64,000 nucleotides of DNA from Hyphomicrobiales bacterium (GCA_900469615.1 UBYA01000007.1:124001-188000); one strand, 5' to 3'; counted from the first letter of the stretch, positions 6,769 to 16,133 are shown. Made by a program: numbers and translations. The notes: generated by a model not told the origin, from the sequence alone.

Positions 6769-9700
6769 ATGACCATGATATCCGCATCCACGACGGCGAC
6801 CGCCGCCGCGACGCTTCCGCTTGACCTAAATCACGAGCACGCCGACGCCATCTTCACTGCCGCCGGTCTGCTATTGTCACATCTCGAACGTAGCGAGCGT
6901 GTCGACGCCGCAGTTTTGCGTGCGGCGATGGAAACCGCCTTTGGCGCGTCGGATGCGGCCGGCGCCTGGCACTGGAAGACGGCCTATGACGCCTGCGAGG
7001 CCGCAACCGTCCTGTTTCTCCGCAAGTACGGACATACGCTTTTCCGCAAAGCCGGAACTCCGGCGGCAAGGCTGTCCGCGCTGACGAAGATCGCCGGCCT
7101 TCTGCCGACGCACACGCGGCGATCGACCGAAAGCCAGACCTTCCAGCAATTCTCGACGCCGATCCCGCTCGGCCTCGTCGCTGCCCACGCCGCGGCCATC
7201 AACGCCGCCGACCGGGTTCTCGAACCCTCGGCGGGCACCGGCCTGCTGGCCATCCTGGCCGAGATCGCTGGCGGTACGCTCGTCCTCAATGAGTTGGCCG
7301 ACACCCGCGCCAGACTGCTGTCGCTCCTCTTTCCGGCCATTTCCGTCACCCACTTCGACGCGGCGCAGATCGACGATCATCTGGACCCCGCCGTCACGCC
7401 CAGCGTCGTGCTGATGAATCCGCCCTTTTCGGTTATGGCCAATGTCGAGGGTCGCGTGGCAGACGCCGCTTACCGCCATCTCGCCTCAGCCTTGGCGCGC
7501 CTGGCTCCCGGTGGGCGGCTGGTCACGATCACCGGCGCCAGTTTCGCGCCCGACAATCCGGCCTGGACGGACATCTTCATGCGATTGCAGGAACGCGGGC
7601 AGATCGTGTTCTCGGCTGCCATCGACGGCGCCGTCTATGCCAAGCATGGCACGACCTTTCCGACGCGGCTGACCGTCATCGATAAACGCCCCGCCGATGA
7701 TCCTGCCGTGTTCCCGGTCGCACCCGGTATCGCGCCCGACGCTGCAACCTTGCTGGGTTGGCTCACCGAGCACCTGCCGGAACGGCTTGCCGTCGATCCC
7801 TCCGTCATGGTCCCGGCGACCCCGGCCGCTGCCCCGCGCAGCGTGCGCGGTTATATCAATCGTGCCGCCAAGGTCGCGCCGATGACCGCGCCTTTGGCCG
7901 AGCCCGAGGGCGCGCCGCTTGCCTACGAGACTATAGACGGGCCGACCGGCGAAGGCGGCCGCTTGTCCGACGGCATCTATGAAGAATACGGATTGCAGGC
8001 GATCCGTATTGCCGGTTCTCAGGCGCACCCCACCAGGCTGGTGCAATCGGCGGCGATGGCTTCGGTCGCCCCGCCCAGACCGAGCTATCGGCCACGCTTC
8101 CCAGCCAATATCCATGATCTGCTGTCGGACGCCCAACTCGAGACCGTCATCTATGCGGGCGAAGCGCACGCCGACCATCTCGCCGGATCTTGGACGGTGG
8201 ACGCCACCTTCGACGTGGTCAGTGCTGCCCGCGAGCATGCGAAAGATGCCGTTCGCTTCCGGCGCGGCTTCATGATCGGTGACGGCACCGGCGTCGGCAA
8301 AGGCCGTCAGTCCGCCGCGATCATACTCGACAATTGGCTTCAGGGTCGCCGTAAAGCGGTCTGGATTAGCAAATCCGACAAGCTGATCGAGGACGCGCAA
8401 CGTGACTGGTCGGCGCTCGGCATGGAGCGCTTGCTGATCACGCCGTTGTCGCGCTTCCCCCAAGGGCGGCCGATCACGTTGCCGGAAGGCGTCCTATTTA
8501 CGACCTATGCCACGCTACGCTCCGACGACCGCGGGAGCAAGGTTTCGCGCGTCCGGCAGATCGTCGAATGGTTGGGCTCCGATTTTGATGGAGCGATCAT
8601 TTTCGACGAGGCGCACGCGATGGCAAACGCCGGTGGCGGCAAGGGAGAACGCGGCGATGTGGCTGCCTCACAGCAAGGTCGCGCTGGCCTGCGCCTCCAG
8701 CATGCCCTGCCGAACGCCCGAATCGTCTATGTGTCGGCGACCGGCGCCACCACGGTCCATAACCTCGCCTACGCTCAGCGCCTCGGGCTCTGGGGCGGCG
8801 AGGATTTTCCGTTCTCGACCAGGGCCGAGTTCGTCGAAGCGATTGAGGACGGCGGCGTTGCAGCGATGGAAGTGCTGGCCCGCGACTTGCGCGCGCTCGG
8901 TCTTTACACCGCCCGCTCGCTCTCCTTCGACGGCGTGGAATATGAGCTGGTCGAGCATGCGCTGTCGCCGGAGCAGACCCGCATCTACGACGCCTATGCC
9001 GGGGCCTTCGCCATCATCCACAACCACTTGGATGCTGCGATGGAAGCGGCCAATATCACCGGCGCTTCCGGCACATTGAACCGGCAGGCCAAGTCCGCCG
9101 CCCGCTCGGCCTTCGAGAACGCCAAACAACGCTTTTTCGGCCATCTGCTCACCAGTATGAAAACGCCGACCCTGATCCGGTCGATCAGCAGCGATCTCGA
9201 AGCTGGCCATGCCGCCGTGATCCAGATCGTCTCGACCGGTGAAGCGCTGATGGAACGCCGTCTGGCCGAACTGCCTACCGAGGAATGGAACGACGTTCGG
9301 ATCGACATCACGCCCAGGGAATACGTTCTCGACTACCTCGCCCAATCCTTCCCGGTGCAGCTCTACGAGCCTTTCACGGACAGCGAGGGCAACCTGTCCT
9401 CGCGACCGGTCTATCGCGACGGTCAGCCCGTCGAAAGCCGCGAAGCCGTCGCGCGCCGCGACGAGCTGATCGCGCAGCTCGCCTCGCTGCCGCCGGTGCC
9501 CGGCGCGCTCGATCAGATCGTCCAGCATTTCGGCACGGAGCTGGTGGCCGAGGTGACGGGCCGTTCACGGCGCATCGTCCGTAAGAGCACGCCTTCGGGT
9601 GGCGACCGCCTTGTCGTCGAGACACGCGCCGCCGCCGCCAATCTCGCCGAGACTCAAGGCTTCATGGATGACACCAAGCGCATCCTGATCTTCTCGGACG

Positions 9701-11115
9701 CGGGCGGCACCGGCCGCAGCTACCATGCCGAGCTGTCGGCGCGGAACACGCGGCTGCGCGTCCACTATCTCCTCGAACCTGGTTGGAGAGCGGACGCCGC
9801 TATCCAGGGCCTCGGCCGCACGCACCGGACCAACCAGGCGCAGCCGCCCCTGTTCCGACCGATCGCCACGGATGTGAAGGCGGAGAAGCGCTTTCTTTCC
9901 ACCATCGCCCGGCGGCTCGATACGCTCGGGGCGATTACGCGCGGCCAGCGTCAGACTGGCGGTCAGGGCCTGTTCCGCCCCGAGGACAATCTCGAAAGCC
10001 CCTATGCGCGCGATGCACTGCGCCAGCTCTATCTGTTGCTGGTGCGAGGCAAGGTCGAAGGCTGCACGCTCGATCGCTTCGAAACCGCCACCGGCCTGAA
10101 GCTGATGGACGCGAATGGCATCAAGGACGAACTGCCGTCCATCACCACATTCCTCAACCGGCTGCTGGCCTTGACGATCGAACTTCAGGGCGTGCTGTTT
10201 ACCGCCTTCGAGCAGCTTCTCACCGCCAAGATCGAGGGCGCCATCGCCAGCGGCGTCTACGATGTCGGGTTGGAAACACTGATCGCGGAAGGCATCACCG
10301 TCACCGGTCGCCAGACGATCTATACGCATCCGGGCACGGGTGCCGAGACCCGGCTCCTCACGATCGTGCAGCGGACGCGCAACCGCCCGGTCACGCTGGA
10401 CGAGGCGCTCGCCCATCTGGGCGAGTCCGGCGCCAAGCTGCTGGTCAACGCGCGCTCCGGCCGCGCCGCCGTGCAGATCCCCGCCACCTCAATCATGCTC
10501 GACGATGGCGAGATCGAACGCCGCGTCCGGCTGGTCCGGCCCATGGAATCGCACACCGTTCCGTTGAAGATGATGGGCGAAACCCATTGGATCGAGACGG
10601 AGCGCAGCGCCTTCGCCACGGCCTGGGCCGCCGAGGTTGCGGATGTGCCGGAGTTTTCCGACAGCACGATCCATATCGTCTCTGGACTGTTGCTGCCGAT
10701 CTGGAAGCGGCTGCCCAACGATTCCACACGTGTCTATCGGCTCCAGACCGACGATGGCGAACAGATCGTTGGCCGCAAGGTCTCGCCGGCCTGGGCGGCC
10801 AACGCAACCACGACCGACGCAGCCACGCTCACGCCTGCCGATGCCTTCATGGCGCTGATGGATGGGCGCACCATCCTCGATCTCGCTGATGGGCTTCAGC
10901 TTCGCCGCGTCCGCGTCATGGGCGCCGATCGCATCGAATTGTCGGGGTTCACCGACACCATGCGCGAGCGGCTTACCGCCTATGGCCTGTTCCACGAGAT
11001 CATCTCGTGGAAACTGCGCATGTTCGTGCCGACCGAGGCCAATGGTCCGGCCGTGCTGGAGCGCGTGCTGGGCCGCTACCCGCTCCAACGCATTGGCGAG
11101 CGTGAGGCAGCGTGA
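6769..11115 (+). CDS. Methyltransferase-like / Strawberry-notch helicase fusion
   Basis: A 1448-residue protein with two catalytic-looking parts. The N-terminal region carries a Rossmann methyltransferase signature: DRVLEPSAGTGLLAILAE near 147-165 and NPPF at about 216-219, as in N6-adenine methyltransferases. The rest is a superfamily 2 helicase of the Strawberry-notch type: Walker A GDGTGVGKG near 504-512, DEAH near 612-615, SATGATT (motif III), and the C-terminal helicase block with SDAGGTGRSYHA and QGLGRTHRTNQ. Such proteins are frequent in ICEs and large plasmids and probably process or protect transferred DNA. The gene ends in an overlap with the Toprim gene. Whether the methyltransferase part is active cannot be read from sequence. 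Confidence 0.92.
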   Translation: MTMISASTTATAAATLPLDLNHEHADAIFTAAGLLLSHLERSERVDAAVLRAAMETAFGASDAAGAWHWKTAYDACEAATVLFLRKYGHTLFRKAGTPAARLSALTKIAGLLPTHTRRSTESQTFQQFSTPIPLGLVAAHAAAINAADRVLEPSAGTGLLAILAEIAGGTLVLNELADTRARLLSLLFPAISVTHFDAAQIDDHLDPAVTPSVVLMNPPFSVMANVEGRVADAAYRHLASALARLAPGGRLVTITGASFAPDNPAWTDIFMRLQERGQIVFSAAIDGAVYAKHGTTFPTRLTVIDKRPADDPAVFPVAPGIAPDAATLLGWLTEHLPERLAVDPSVMVPATPAAAPRSVRGYINRAAKVAPMTAPLAEPEGAPLAYETIDGPTGEGGRLSDGIYEEYGLQAIRIAGSQAHPTRLVQSAAMASVAPPRPSYRPRFPANIHDLLSDAQLETVIYAGEAHADHLAGSWTVDATFDVVSAAREHAKDAVRFRRGFMIGDGTGVGKGRQSAAIILDNWLQGRRKAVWISKSDKLIEDAQRDWSALGMERLLITPLSRFPQGRPITLPEGVLFTTYATLRSDDRGSKVSRVRQIVEWLGSDFDGAIIFDEAHAMANAGGGKGERGDVAASQQGRAGLRLQHALPNARIVYVSATGATTVHNLAYAQRLGLWGGEDFPFSTRAEFVEAIEDGGVAAMEVLARDLRALGLYTARSLSFDGVEYELVEHALSPEQTRIYDAYAGAFAIIHNHLDAAMEAANITGASGTLNRQAKSAARSAFENAKQRFFGHLLTSMKTPTLIRSISSDLEAGHAAVIQIVSTGEALMERRLAELPTEEWNDVRIDITPREYVLDYLAQSFPVQLYEPFTDSEGNLSSRPVYRDGQPVESREAVARRDELIAQLASLPPVPGALDQIVQHFGTELVAEVTGRSRRIVRKSTPSGGDRLVVETRAAAANLAETQGFMDDTKRILIFSDAGGTGRSYHAELSARNTRLRVHYLLEPGWRADAAIQGLGRTHRTNQAQPPLFRPIATDVKAEKRFLSTIARRLDTLGAITRGQRQTGGQGLFRPEDNLESPYARDALRQLYLLLVRGKVEGCTLDRFETATGLKLMDANGIKDELPSITTFLNRLLALTIELQGVLFTAFEQLLTAKIEGAIASGVYDVGLETLIAEGITVTGRQTIYTHPGTGAETRLLTIVQRTRNRPVTLDEALAHLGESGAKLLVNARSGRAAVQIPATSIMLDDGEIERRVRLVRPMESHTVPLKMMGETHWIETERSAFATAWAAEVADVPEFSDSTIHIVSGLLLPIWKRLPNDSTRVYRLQTDDGEQIVGRKVSPAWAANATTTDAATLTPADAFMALMDGRTILDLADGLQLRRVRVMGADRIELSGFTDTMRERLTAYGLFHEIISWKLRMFVPTEANGPAVLERVLGRYPLQRIGEREAA

Positions 11116-12155
11116 TGACCCGGCTCGACGCTTCCGATCTGGCGACCCGTCTCGGCCGGGAGGCCGAGGCGGTGTGCCGCCACTATCTCGACGCCGGCCA
11201 TCGCCAGGGCAATTACTGGCAGGTCGGCGATGCACGCAACACGCCGGGCCGGTCGATGTTCGTGCGGCTCAAGGAGACGATGAAGGGACCGGCCGGCAAA
11301 TGGACCGATGCCGCCACCGGCGAACATGGCGACCTGCTCGATGTGATCCGGGAAAGTTGCGGCCTCATCGACTTCGCCGATGTCGTCGAGGAGGCACGGT
11401 CCTTTCTCAGCCTGCCGCGCCCTGAACCTTCACCGGCGGCGAAGAAGCGACCGGGCACGCCAGCTCCGTCAGGCTCGGCCGAAGCGGCAAGGCGGCTGGT
11501 TGCCATGTCGCAGCCGATCAGCGGCACGCTCGTAGAGACGTATTTCCGCAATCGCGGCATTACGGCTTTGCACGGAACCGGAAACCTGCGGTTCCATCCT
11601 CGTTGCTATTATCGGCCTGATGATCATGCCTCGCTTGAGACCTGGCCAGCGATGATCGCTGCCGTCACCGATCTTAACGGCCGAATTACTGGCGCGCATC
11701 GCACTTGGCTCGCCCCAGACGGCTCGAACAAGGCGCCTGTCGAAACACAGCGCAAGGCGATGGGCGACCTGCTCGGTCACGCCGTACGCTTTGGTGTGCC
11801 GGTTGATGTCATGGCGGCGGGCGAAGGCATCGAAAGCGTCTTGTCGGTACGCCAGGCAATACCGGACATAGCCGTGGCGGCGGCATTGTCCGCAGCCCAC
11901 CTCGCCGCCATTCTGTTTCCGGAAGCGCTGCGTCGGCTCTATGTCATCCGCGACAACGACCCGGCGGGCGACAGTGCGCGGGACCGGTTGATCGAACGGG
12001 CGAGCGCGGTCGGGATCGAGGTGATCGTGCTGTCACCGATACTGGAGGACTTCAACGAGGATCTCCGGCACCTTGGCCTCGATACACTCCGGGCCAATCT
12101 CAGGGGCCAACTCGTACCACAGGACGTCGCCCGCTTCATGGCGCCGGCGGCATAA
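11115..12155 (+). CDS. Toprim-domain protein (plasmid primase-like)
   Basis: A 346-residue protein with an N-terminal zinc-finger-like/DUF7146 region (GNYWQVGDARNTPGRSMFVRL, then AATGEHGDLLDVI) and a C-terminal Toprim domain. The Toprim acidic residues are visible: GEGIES with E237, and the DND triplet at 280-282 inside VIRDNDPAG. Proteins of this kind accompany the Strawberry-notch helicase in ICEs and are thought to act in priming or processing DNA after transfer. The first base of its ATG is the last base of the preceding TGA; a GTG at 11112 is an alternative. A terminator at 12300 follows. Confidence 0.88.
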   Translation: MTRLDASDLATRLGREAEAVCRHYLDAGHRQGNYWQVGDARNTPGRSMFVRLKETMKGPAGKWTDAATGEHGDLLDVIRESCGLIDFADVVEEARSFLSLPRPEPSPAAKKRPGTPAPSGSAEAARRLVAMSQPISGTLVETYFRNRGITALHGTGNLRFHPRCYYRPDDHASLETWPAMIAAVTDLNGRITGAHRTWLAPDGSNKAPVETQRKAMGDLLGHAVRFGVPVDVMAAGEGIESVLSVRQAIPDIAVAAALSAAHLAAILFPEALRRLYVIRDNDPAGDSARDRLIERASAVGIEVIVLSPILEDFNEDLRHLGLDTLRANLRGQLVPQDVARFMAPAA

Positions 12156-12299
12156 CCGGCAGTGAGGAAAGTGGCGAGGTCATCGCCATGCCCACCCGGA
12201 TGTCCCTACATCGAAAGAGAGCCGCGCCTCGGCCTTCGAGAGGGCGATCGGCCCATAGGCGTGCCGGGGCGGCAATGGCTGCGCCGACTATTTTCCGGC

Positions 12300-12330
12300 G
12301 GCGGCCCAAAAGAGAAGATGGGCCGCCTTT
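12300..12330 (+). terminator. Terminator after the helicase-Toprim unit
   Basis: GGCGGCCCA (12300-12308) pairs perfectly with TGGGCCGCC (12319-12327) around a 10-base purine loop and is followed by TTTCC. The stem is strong and the U-tract short. Confidence 0.6.
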
Positions 12331-12333
12331 CCA

Positions 12334-12381
12334 TCGCGAAACAAAATAGCCGGCTTGTCGCCATCCTCCGCTTTGCTCCGG
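12334..12381 (+). repeat. Duplicated leader repeat, copy A (before DUF2493 gene)
   Basis: The 25 bp at 12357-12381 recur at 15535-15559 with one mismatch, and the preceding 23 bp are also similar (both begin TCGCGA). Each copy lies about 100 bp upstream of a small ICE gene, DUF2493 here and DUF736 at 15669. I read this as a shared promoter or leader. Apart from it and the terminator I see nothing in the 320-bp gap 12156-12475. Confidence 0.55.
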
Positions 12382-12475
12382 CCCTGCGCTGCGCGCCGGG
12401 TGCAGTCCCGTCCCGCCCATGCGCTTCGTCGCTATGAAGGCCGCGAGGGTCGCGGTCCAAACGATGGAGCATCCC

Positions 12476-13402
12476 ATGAGCGAGCACGACGATTACGAAC
12501 CCCACCACGCATCCTCTCCCACAGATCATCTCCTCCAGGAGCTTCAGCTTTACGGTTATCGCCCCTTTGAAAACGAGCCAGACCCCCGCCCCCTGCCGGA
12601 AGCAACCCGCGTCACCGGCGCTATCGCCGACATCTTCGACGCCCTGATCGCAACCCTTATGGACACCCGCCTCGAACCCGATCTCGACGATCTTCTCTGG
12701 TCGACGGTCAATCTCTTCCATCGCGCCACCGACCGGATTGAACGCGATTTGGACGATAACGAGCAAGGACAGCGCCGCCTTCAGCGCGAACAGGACGGCA
12801 GCGAGGTGAAGTCCGTCGAACTGGAGCGTCTCACCGCCGAGGGCCAGACGCTTCTGGAGCGCCGCGACGCCTTCGAACTGATGCGCGATCAGGCCGCCGA
12901 CCATTTCGAGCGCCATACCGGATCAAGCTGGAGGCCCCGGATTGGATCGATGGTCAACCATCGCAATCTCACCGCAGCGATGATCGACAGCCGCGACTTT
13001 CTGGCAGCCAAACGTCGCACTGAGACCGAAGTGCTGATGCCCGCCGGGCCGAAGATCGCCTTCACCGGCGGCGACACTGCCGACCACAAGCTGATCTGGG
13101 CCAAACTCGATCAGGTCCACGCCAAGCATCCCGATATGGTCTTGATGCACGGCGGCTCTCCCAAAGGCGCAGAAAAGATCGCTGCGCGCTGGGCGGACCA
13201 TCGCAAGGTGCCACAGGTCGCTTTCAAGCCCGACTGGGTGAAGCACGCCAAGGCCGCACCCTTCAAGCGAAATGACCAAATGCTCTCCGTGATGCCAATC
13301 GGCGTAATCGTCTTCCCCGGCACCGGCATACAGGACAATCTCGCCGACAAGGCCCGCAAGCTGGGCATCCCGGTATATCGATTTGGCGGGAGCGGCGCGT
13401 GA
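12476..13402 (+). CDS. DUF2493 (SLOG-like nucleotide-binding) protein
   Basis: A 308-residue protein starting MSEHDDYEPHH. The C-terminal 130 residues are a DUF2493/YspA-like SLOG domain: KIAFTGGDTADHKLIWAKLDQVH, the glycine-rich MHGGSPKGAEKIAARWA, and VIVFPGTGIQDNLADKARKLGIPVY. SLOG domains bind nucleotides or nucleotide-derived signals. The N-terminal half is helical and acidic. The start at 12476 is chosen over upstream ATGs because it fits a GGAG at about 10 bp and the usual protein start. Its partner and substrate are unknown; it is a common ICE gene. Confidence 0.88.
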   Translation: MSEHDDYEPHHASSPTDHLLQELQLYGYRPFENEPDPRPLPEATRVTGAIADIFDALIATLMDTRLEPDLDDLLWSTVNLFHRATDRIERDLDDNEQGQRRLQREQDGSEVKSVELERLTAEGQTLLERRDAFELMRDQAADHFERHTGSSWRPRIGSMVNHRNLTAAMIDSRDFLAAKRRTETEVLMPAGPKIAFTGGDTADHKLIWAKLDQVHAKHPDMVLMHGGSPKGAEKIAARWADHRKVPQVAFKPDWVKHAKAAPFKRNDQMLSVMPIGVIVFPGTGIQDNLADKARKLGIPVYRFGGSGA

Positions 13403-13417
13403 GCGCCGCTAGAACGC

Positions 13418-14035
13418 CTACACCCGCTTTGGCTTGGGCTGATGCAGCCTCCGGCGAACATTTGGTTTCAGCGCGTTGCCGACATCTTTGTTGACGATGT
13501 CGAGATCAATCCACTCGGGATCGAAGTGCCCACCGCACCAACGCTTGATGTCGGCATGTTCAGGGTCGTCAGTATCCCCCATCACCTCGAGGAAATGCTC
13601 ATATCCCGAGATCCCGCCGACATCTTCAGGCGGCCTTGCAAAGGCACCGTCCTCGCAGATGGCCTTTTTAGGGAATATATCGAGCCAGAGCCATTCCTCC
13701 AGTTCAACCGTATGTCGCCAGTTGTCGCCGAAGTCATATGTGTAGGTAAAAGTGCTTCCGGATCGCGAAAAATCCTTAAGTTGAACATCCCGCTCATCGA
13801 AAACGCGCGGATCATCTGGACCCGCCCCATCTTCCAGAAGGGCGACATCGCCAAAGCGCAGTCCGCCGATGTGGAATTCGTGGAGATGGTAGTTCCACCA
13901 ATTGAACGCGGCCTGAATTCCAAGGTGAAGGTGTTCGAGATTCCAGTGTGCAGGTATGACCAGACGCCGCCATATGGCTGGCTGGATACCATCAATCGAC
14001 ACACGAAGGCGAACGGCGTTAGGCGCTGAAAACAT
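13418..14035 (-). CDS. Plasmid pRiA4b ORF-3-like protein
   Basis: A protein of about 205 residues beginning MFSAPNAVRLRVSIDGIQPAIWRR. The VPxxxxLxxLHxxIQxxFxWxxxHLHxF pattern is visible as HWNLEHLHLGIQAAFNWWNYHLHEF, followed by YTYDFGDNWRHTVELE and CEDGAFARPPEDVGGISGYEHFLEVM. These are the hallmarks of the pRiA4b ORF-3 family (function unknown). It is convergent with the DUF2493 gene and clearly more AT-rich than its surroundings, so it looks like an independent cargo insertion. No strong ribosome binding site is visible at 14035; an in-frame start at 14089 would add 18 residues. The 303-bp stretch 14036-14338 shows no convincing gene. Confidence 0.85.
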   Translation of the reverse strand: MFSAPNAVRLRVSIDGIQPAIWRRLVIPAHWNLEHLHLGIQAAFNWWNYHLHEFHIGGLRFGDVALLEDGAGPDDPRVFDERDVQLKDFSRSGSTFTYTYDFGDNWRHTVELEEWLWLDIFPKKAICEDGAFARPPEDVGGISGYEHFLEVMGDTDDPEHADIKRWCGGHFDPEWIDLDIVNKDVGNALKPNVRRRLHQPKPKRV

Positions 14036-14338
14036 AGCCAGGACGATGCCGATGGCAAGGCCATGCGTCAAGGCGCAGTCAACGAACATAACAAGCCAAT
14101 AGCATCACCGAACGCAATTGATTCCGGCGAATATTCGAACAGGAACCACCCCGCTTCATTTGCGCTTATCCTGGATCCATCCAATGGCCTGACGCCATCA
14201 ACCCGTAAAGGGTCGGACTACGCATGCGCGTGCCGCCGCTTGCGGCTTCGCCTTCAACGGTGATTGCGGCCCTTGGCCGGACACTTCGGGCGCCTGTCAG
14301 CGGGGGATGGTCCTCCGCTTCAAACAGGAGCCGGATCA

Positions 14339-14506
14339 ATGTCCTCCACCGACGCTTACGCCTTCGCTCTCAGCCTCGCCTCGACCCTGATGGTCGCAAT
14401 TGTCATATTCCGCGCTGGCGACGGCACGCTCTCGGTAACGCCGTCCGCCGAATTCGACGGCGACGAGGCCTCGATCCTCCGCGAAATCGATCCCTTCGCC
14501 CCTTAA
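14339..14506 (+). CDS. Small single-span membrane protein
   Basis: A 55-residue protein starting MSSTDAYAF, with one hydrophobic segment (about residues 6-25, FALSLASTLMVAIVIF) and an acidic tail ending REIDPFAP. AGGAG lies 9 bp upstream, which supports translation. The family is not known to me. A hairpin with a pyrimidine tail follows at 14534. Confidence 0.55.
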   Translation: MSSTDAYAFALSLASTLMVAIVIFRAGDGTLSVTPSAEFDGDEASILREIDPFAP

Positions 14507-14533
14507 CGGGGCGAACGCCTCGCCTCAAATGGC

Positions 14534-14560
14534 GGAAACCTGCCGGTTTCCACTCCTCTT
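14534..14560 (+). terminator. Terminator-like hairpin
   Basis: GGAAACC (14534-14540) pairs with GGTTTCC (14545-14551) around a 4-base loop and is followed by CTCCTCTTTTC. It separates the two small membrane protein genes; TATACT at 14577-14582 could be the -10 of the next one. Confidence 0.5.
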
Positions 14561-14645
14561 TTCATCGTCGATTTGCTATACTCTGGCTGCGCCGTGGTGG
14601 TGGTGGAGGCGCAACCGTCAGAGTTCATCTCCCGGAGATACCACC

Positions 14646-15086
14646 ATGCTCTTTCTCGGCATTTTCGCATCCATCGCCGCCATAGGCTTCCTCTGCTGGC
14701 TGCTGTTCACGCTCGCGGTCTTCGCACTGCCGCTTTTCGCCGGCGTTTCAATCGGAACGTGGGCTTATGGCACGGGCGCTGGAGGGCCTGGCGCAATCCT
14801 CATCGGCCTTATCGGGGCGGCACTGACGCTTGGTATCGGTCAATTTCTGCTGATCGTCGTACGCCCTCTCTGGATCAGGCTTTTGATTGCGGCTGCTTTT
14901 GTGCTTCCGGCGGCAATCGCTGGCTTTCACGCCACGCATGGTATCGTCAAGCACACCATGCCGTCAGAAACCTGGCAGATCATCTTCTCTGTCGTCGGCG
15001 CGGTCGCCGTTGGGATCACTGCGTTTCTGAGGGTGGCGGGCATGGTAGCGTCCCCACCGTCGAGCGAGACCGTGGCGCGGGCGTAG
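14646..15086 (+). CDS. Polytopic membrane protein, conserved in ICEs
   Basis: A 146-residue, very hydrophobic protein with about four membrane spans (residues 3-35, 45-75, 80-97 and 112-132) linked by short glycine-rich turns. It begins MLFLGIFASIAAIGFLCWLL. GGAG 10 bp upstream supports ATG 14646. I do not recognise a functional family. The protein is encoded alone between a hairpin and a gap. Confidence 0.7.
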   Translation: MLFLGIFASIAAIGFLCWLLFTLAVFALPLFAGVSIGTWAYGTGAGGPGAILIGLIGAALTLGIGQFLLIVVRPLWIRLLIAAAFVLPAAIAGFHATHGIVKHTMPSETWQIIFSVVGAVAVGITAFLRVAGMVASPPSSETVARA

Positions 15087-15242
15087 TCATCGCGATCGAC
15101 ACAGGTCGACAGCCAAGCGAAGATTTCCGCCGCCTTGTGCCTCAAGGTATTTGGGACGGGCGGTGTGACCGATCATCATGTGAGCCGATGAAACGGGATC
15201 GCCATTTGCCACTCGACCGAAAAGCCTTGGACTGACGCCGCC

Positions 15243-15463
15243 GACTAGACGGCGCTGCGGCGGGTTATCGGTTGGCATCAATCAGGATGCTGCAAGCCGA
15301 AGGTCCAGGCACTGGCAATTGATCTCGATGTCACTGCCTATACCGGTTCATGAGGAACCAGGGCAGCCATCTATCTCCGTTCGGACTCGTTGAGAACCGC
15401 CACCTGCACGGCCTCTCCAATGGGCTGATCTGGCCGAAGGACGGCTTCGCCTCGACCGCCTAA
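15243..15463 (+). pseudogene. Possible decayed gene remnant
   Basis: Two protein-like stretches lie in different frames: KVQALAIDLDVTAYTGS up to a stop near 15351, then at once GSHLSPFGLVENRHLHGL ending in SNGLIWPKDGFASTA at 15463. A one-base shift near 15349 would join them into one reading frame. I cannot name the parent gene. The rest of the 582-bp gap 15087-15668 holds only the second copy of the leader repeat. Confidence 0.3.
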
Positions 15464-15511
15464 GCCGCAATGGCGCAGCGCAATTTTCTTCCCCTGGGTT
15501 TCACCCATTCC

Positions 15512-15559
15512 TCGCGAGCCAAGAAAACCGCTCTGTCGCCATCCTCCGCTTCGCTCCGG
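15512..15559 (+). repeat. Duplicated leader repeat, copy B (before DUF736 gene)
   Basis: This is the second copy of the block at 12334-12381. The last 25 bp (15535-15559) differ at one position. It lies about 110 bp in front of the DUF736 start. Confidence 0.55.
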
Positions 15560-15668
15560 TCGCCATCATGAATGATTTGTCGATGCGGCGTCGATCGCCT
15601 CCGGCCTCCCGATCGCCATCGAGGCCGCTGCGGTAGCGGGCTCGAATACGAAAAACGGAGATTTCAAA

Positions 15669-15995
15669 ATGGCTACCATCGGCACCTTCAAGAAAACCGG
15701 CTCGAACGAGTTCACCGGCGAGATCGTCACTCTGAGCGTCCAGGCCAAGGGCGTCCGCATCGTCCCCGACCTTCGCGCCAACGGCGAGAACGCCCCCAGC
15801 CACCGCGTCATGGTCGGCCGGGCCGAAATCGGAGCCGCCTGGTCGAAGCGCTCGAACGACGACCGGCCCTATCTCGGCCTCAAGCTCGACGATCCGAGCT
15901 TCAACGCCCCCATCTACGCCAACCTCTTCGACGACGAAGACGGCGAGACCTACTCGCTGATCTGGTCCCGCCCCAACGGCCGCCGCGGCGACTGA
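15669..15995 (+). CDS. DUF736 family protein
   Basis: A 108-residue protein starting MATIGTFKKTGSNEFTGEIVTL, with the DUF736 features AHRVMVGRAEIGAAW-like SHRVMVGRAEIGAAWSKRS, YLGLKLDDPSF and the final SLIWSRPNGRR. DUF736 proteins are small, acidic and nearly universal in rhizobial plasmids and ICEs; their function is unknown. A second paralogue lies at 21235-21570. The gene stands alone between a repeated leader and a strong terminator. Confidence 0.92.
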   Translation: MATIGTFKKTGSNEFTGEIVTLSVQAKGVRIVPDLRANGENAPSHRVMVGRAEIGAAWSKRSNDDRPYLGLKLDDPSFNAPIYANLFDDEDGETYSLIWSRPNGRRGD

Positions 15996-16009
15996 CCCCG
16001 GCGCAAAGG

Positions 16010-16036
16010 CCCCGGCCCTCCGGCCGGGGTCTTTCC
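16010..16036 (+). terminator. Rho-independent terminator after DUF736
   Basis: CCCCGGCC and GGCCGGGG form a perfect 8-bp stem (16010-16017 and 16022-16029) with a 4-base loop, followed by TCTTTCC. Confidence 0.8.
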
Positions 16037-16118
16037 CCTGACAACCGAATCAGTTGCTGGCCAATTCCGGTTAGCGCCGCGATCTTCAACGGTTTTTACT
16101 CGCACCGCGCGCCAAGAG

Positions 16119-16133
16119 CGACTATTATAGTCG
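16119..16133. promoter_or_regulatory. Palindrome upstream of the XRE gene
   Basis: CGACTATTATAGTCG has perfect 6-bp arms around TTA and lies 44 bp in front of a small XRE regulator gene. It contains a TATTAT-like -10 sequence, so repressor binding here would block transcription. It is probably the autoregulatory operator. Confidence 0.5.

Noticed and set aside
14063..14263. 66-codon frame between pRiA4b ORF-3 and the small membrane protein gene
   Set aside because: No ribosome binding site and no protein-like pattern.
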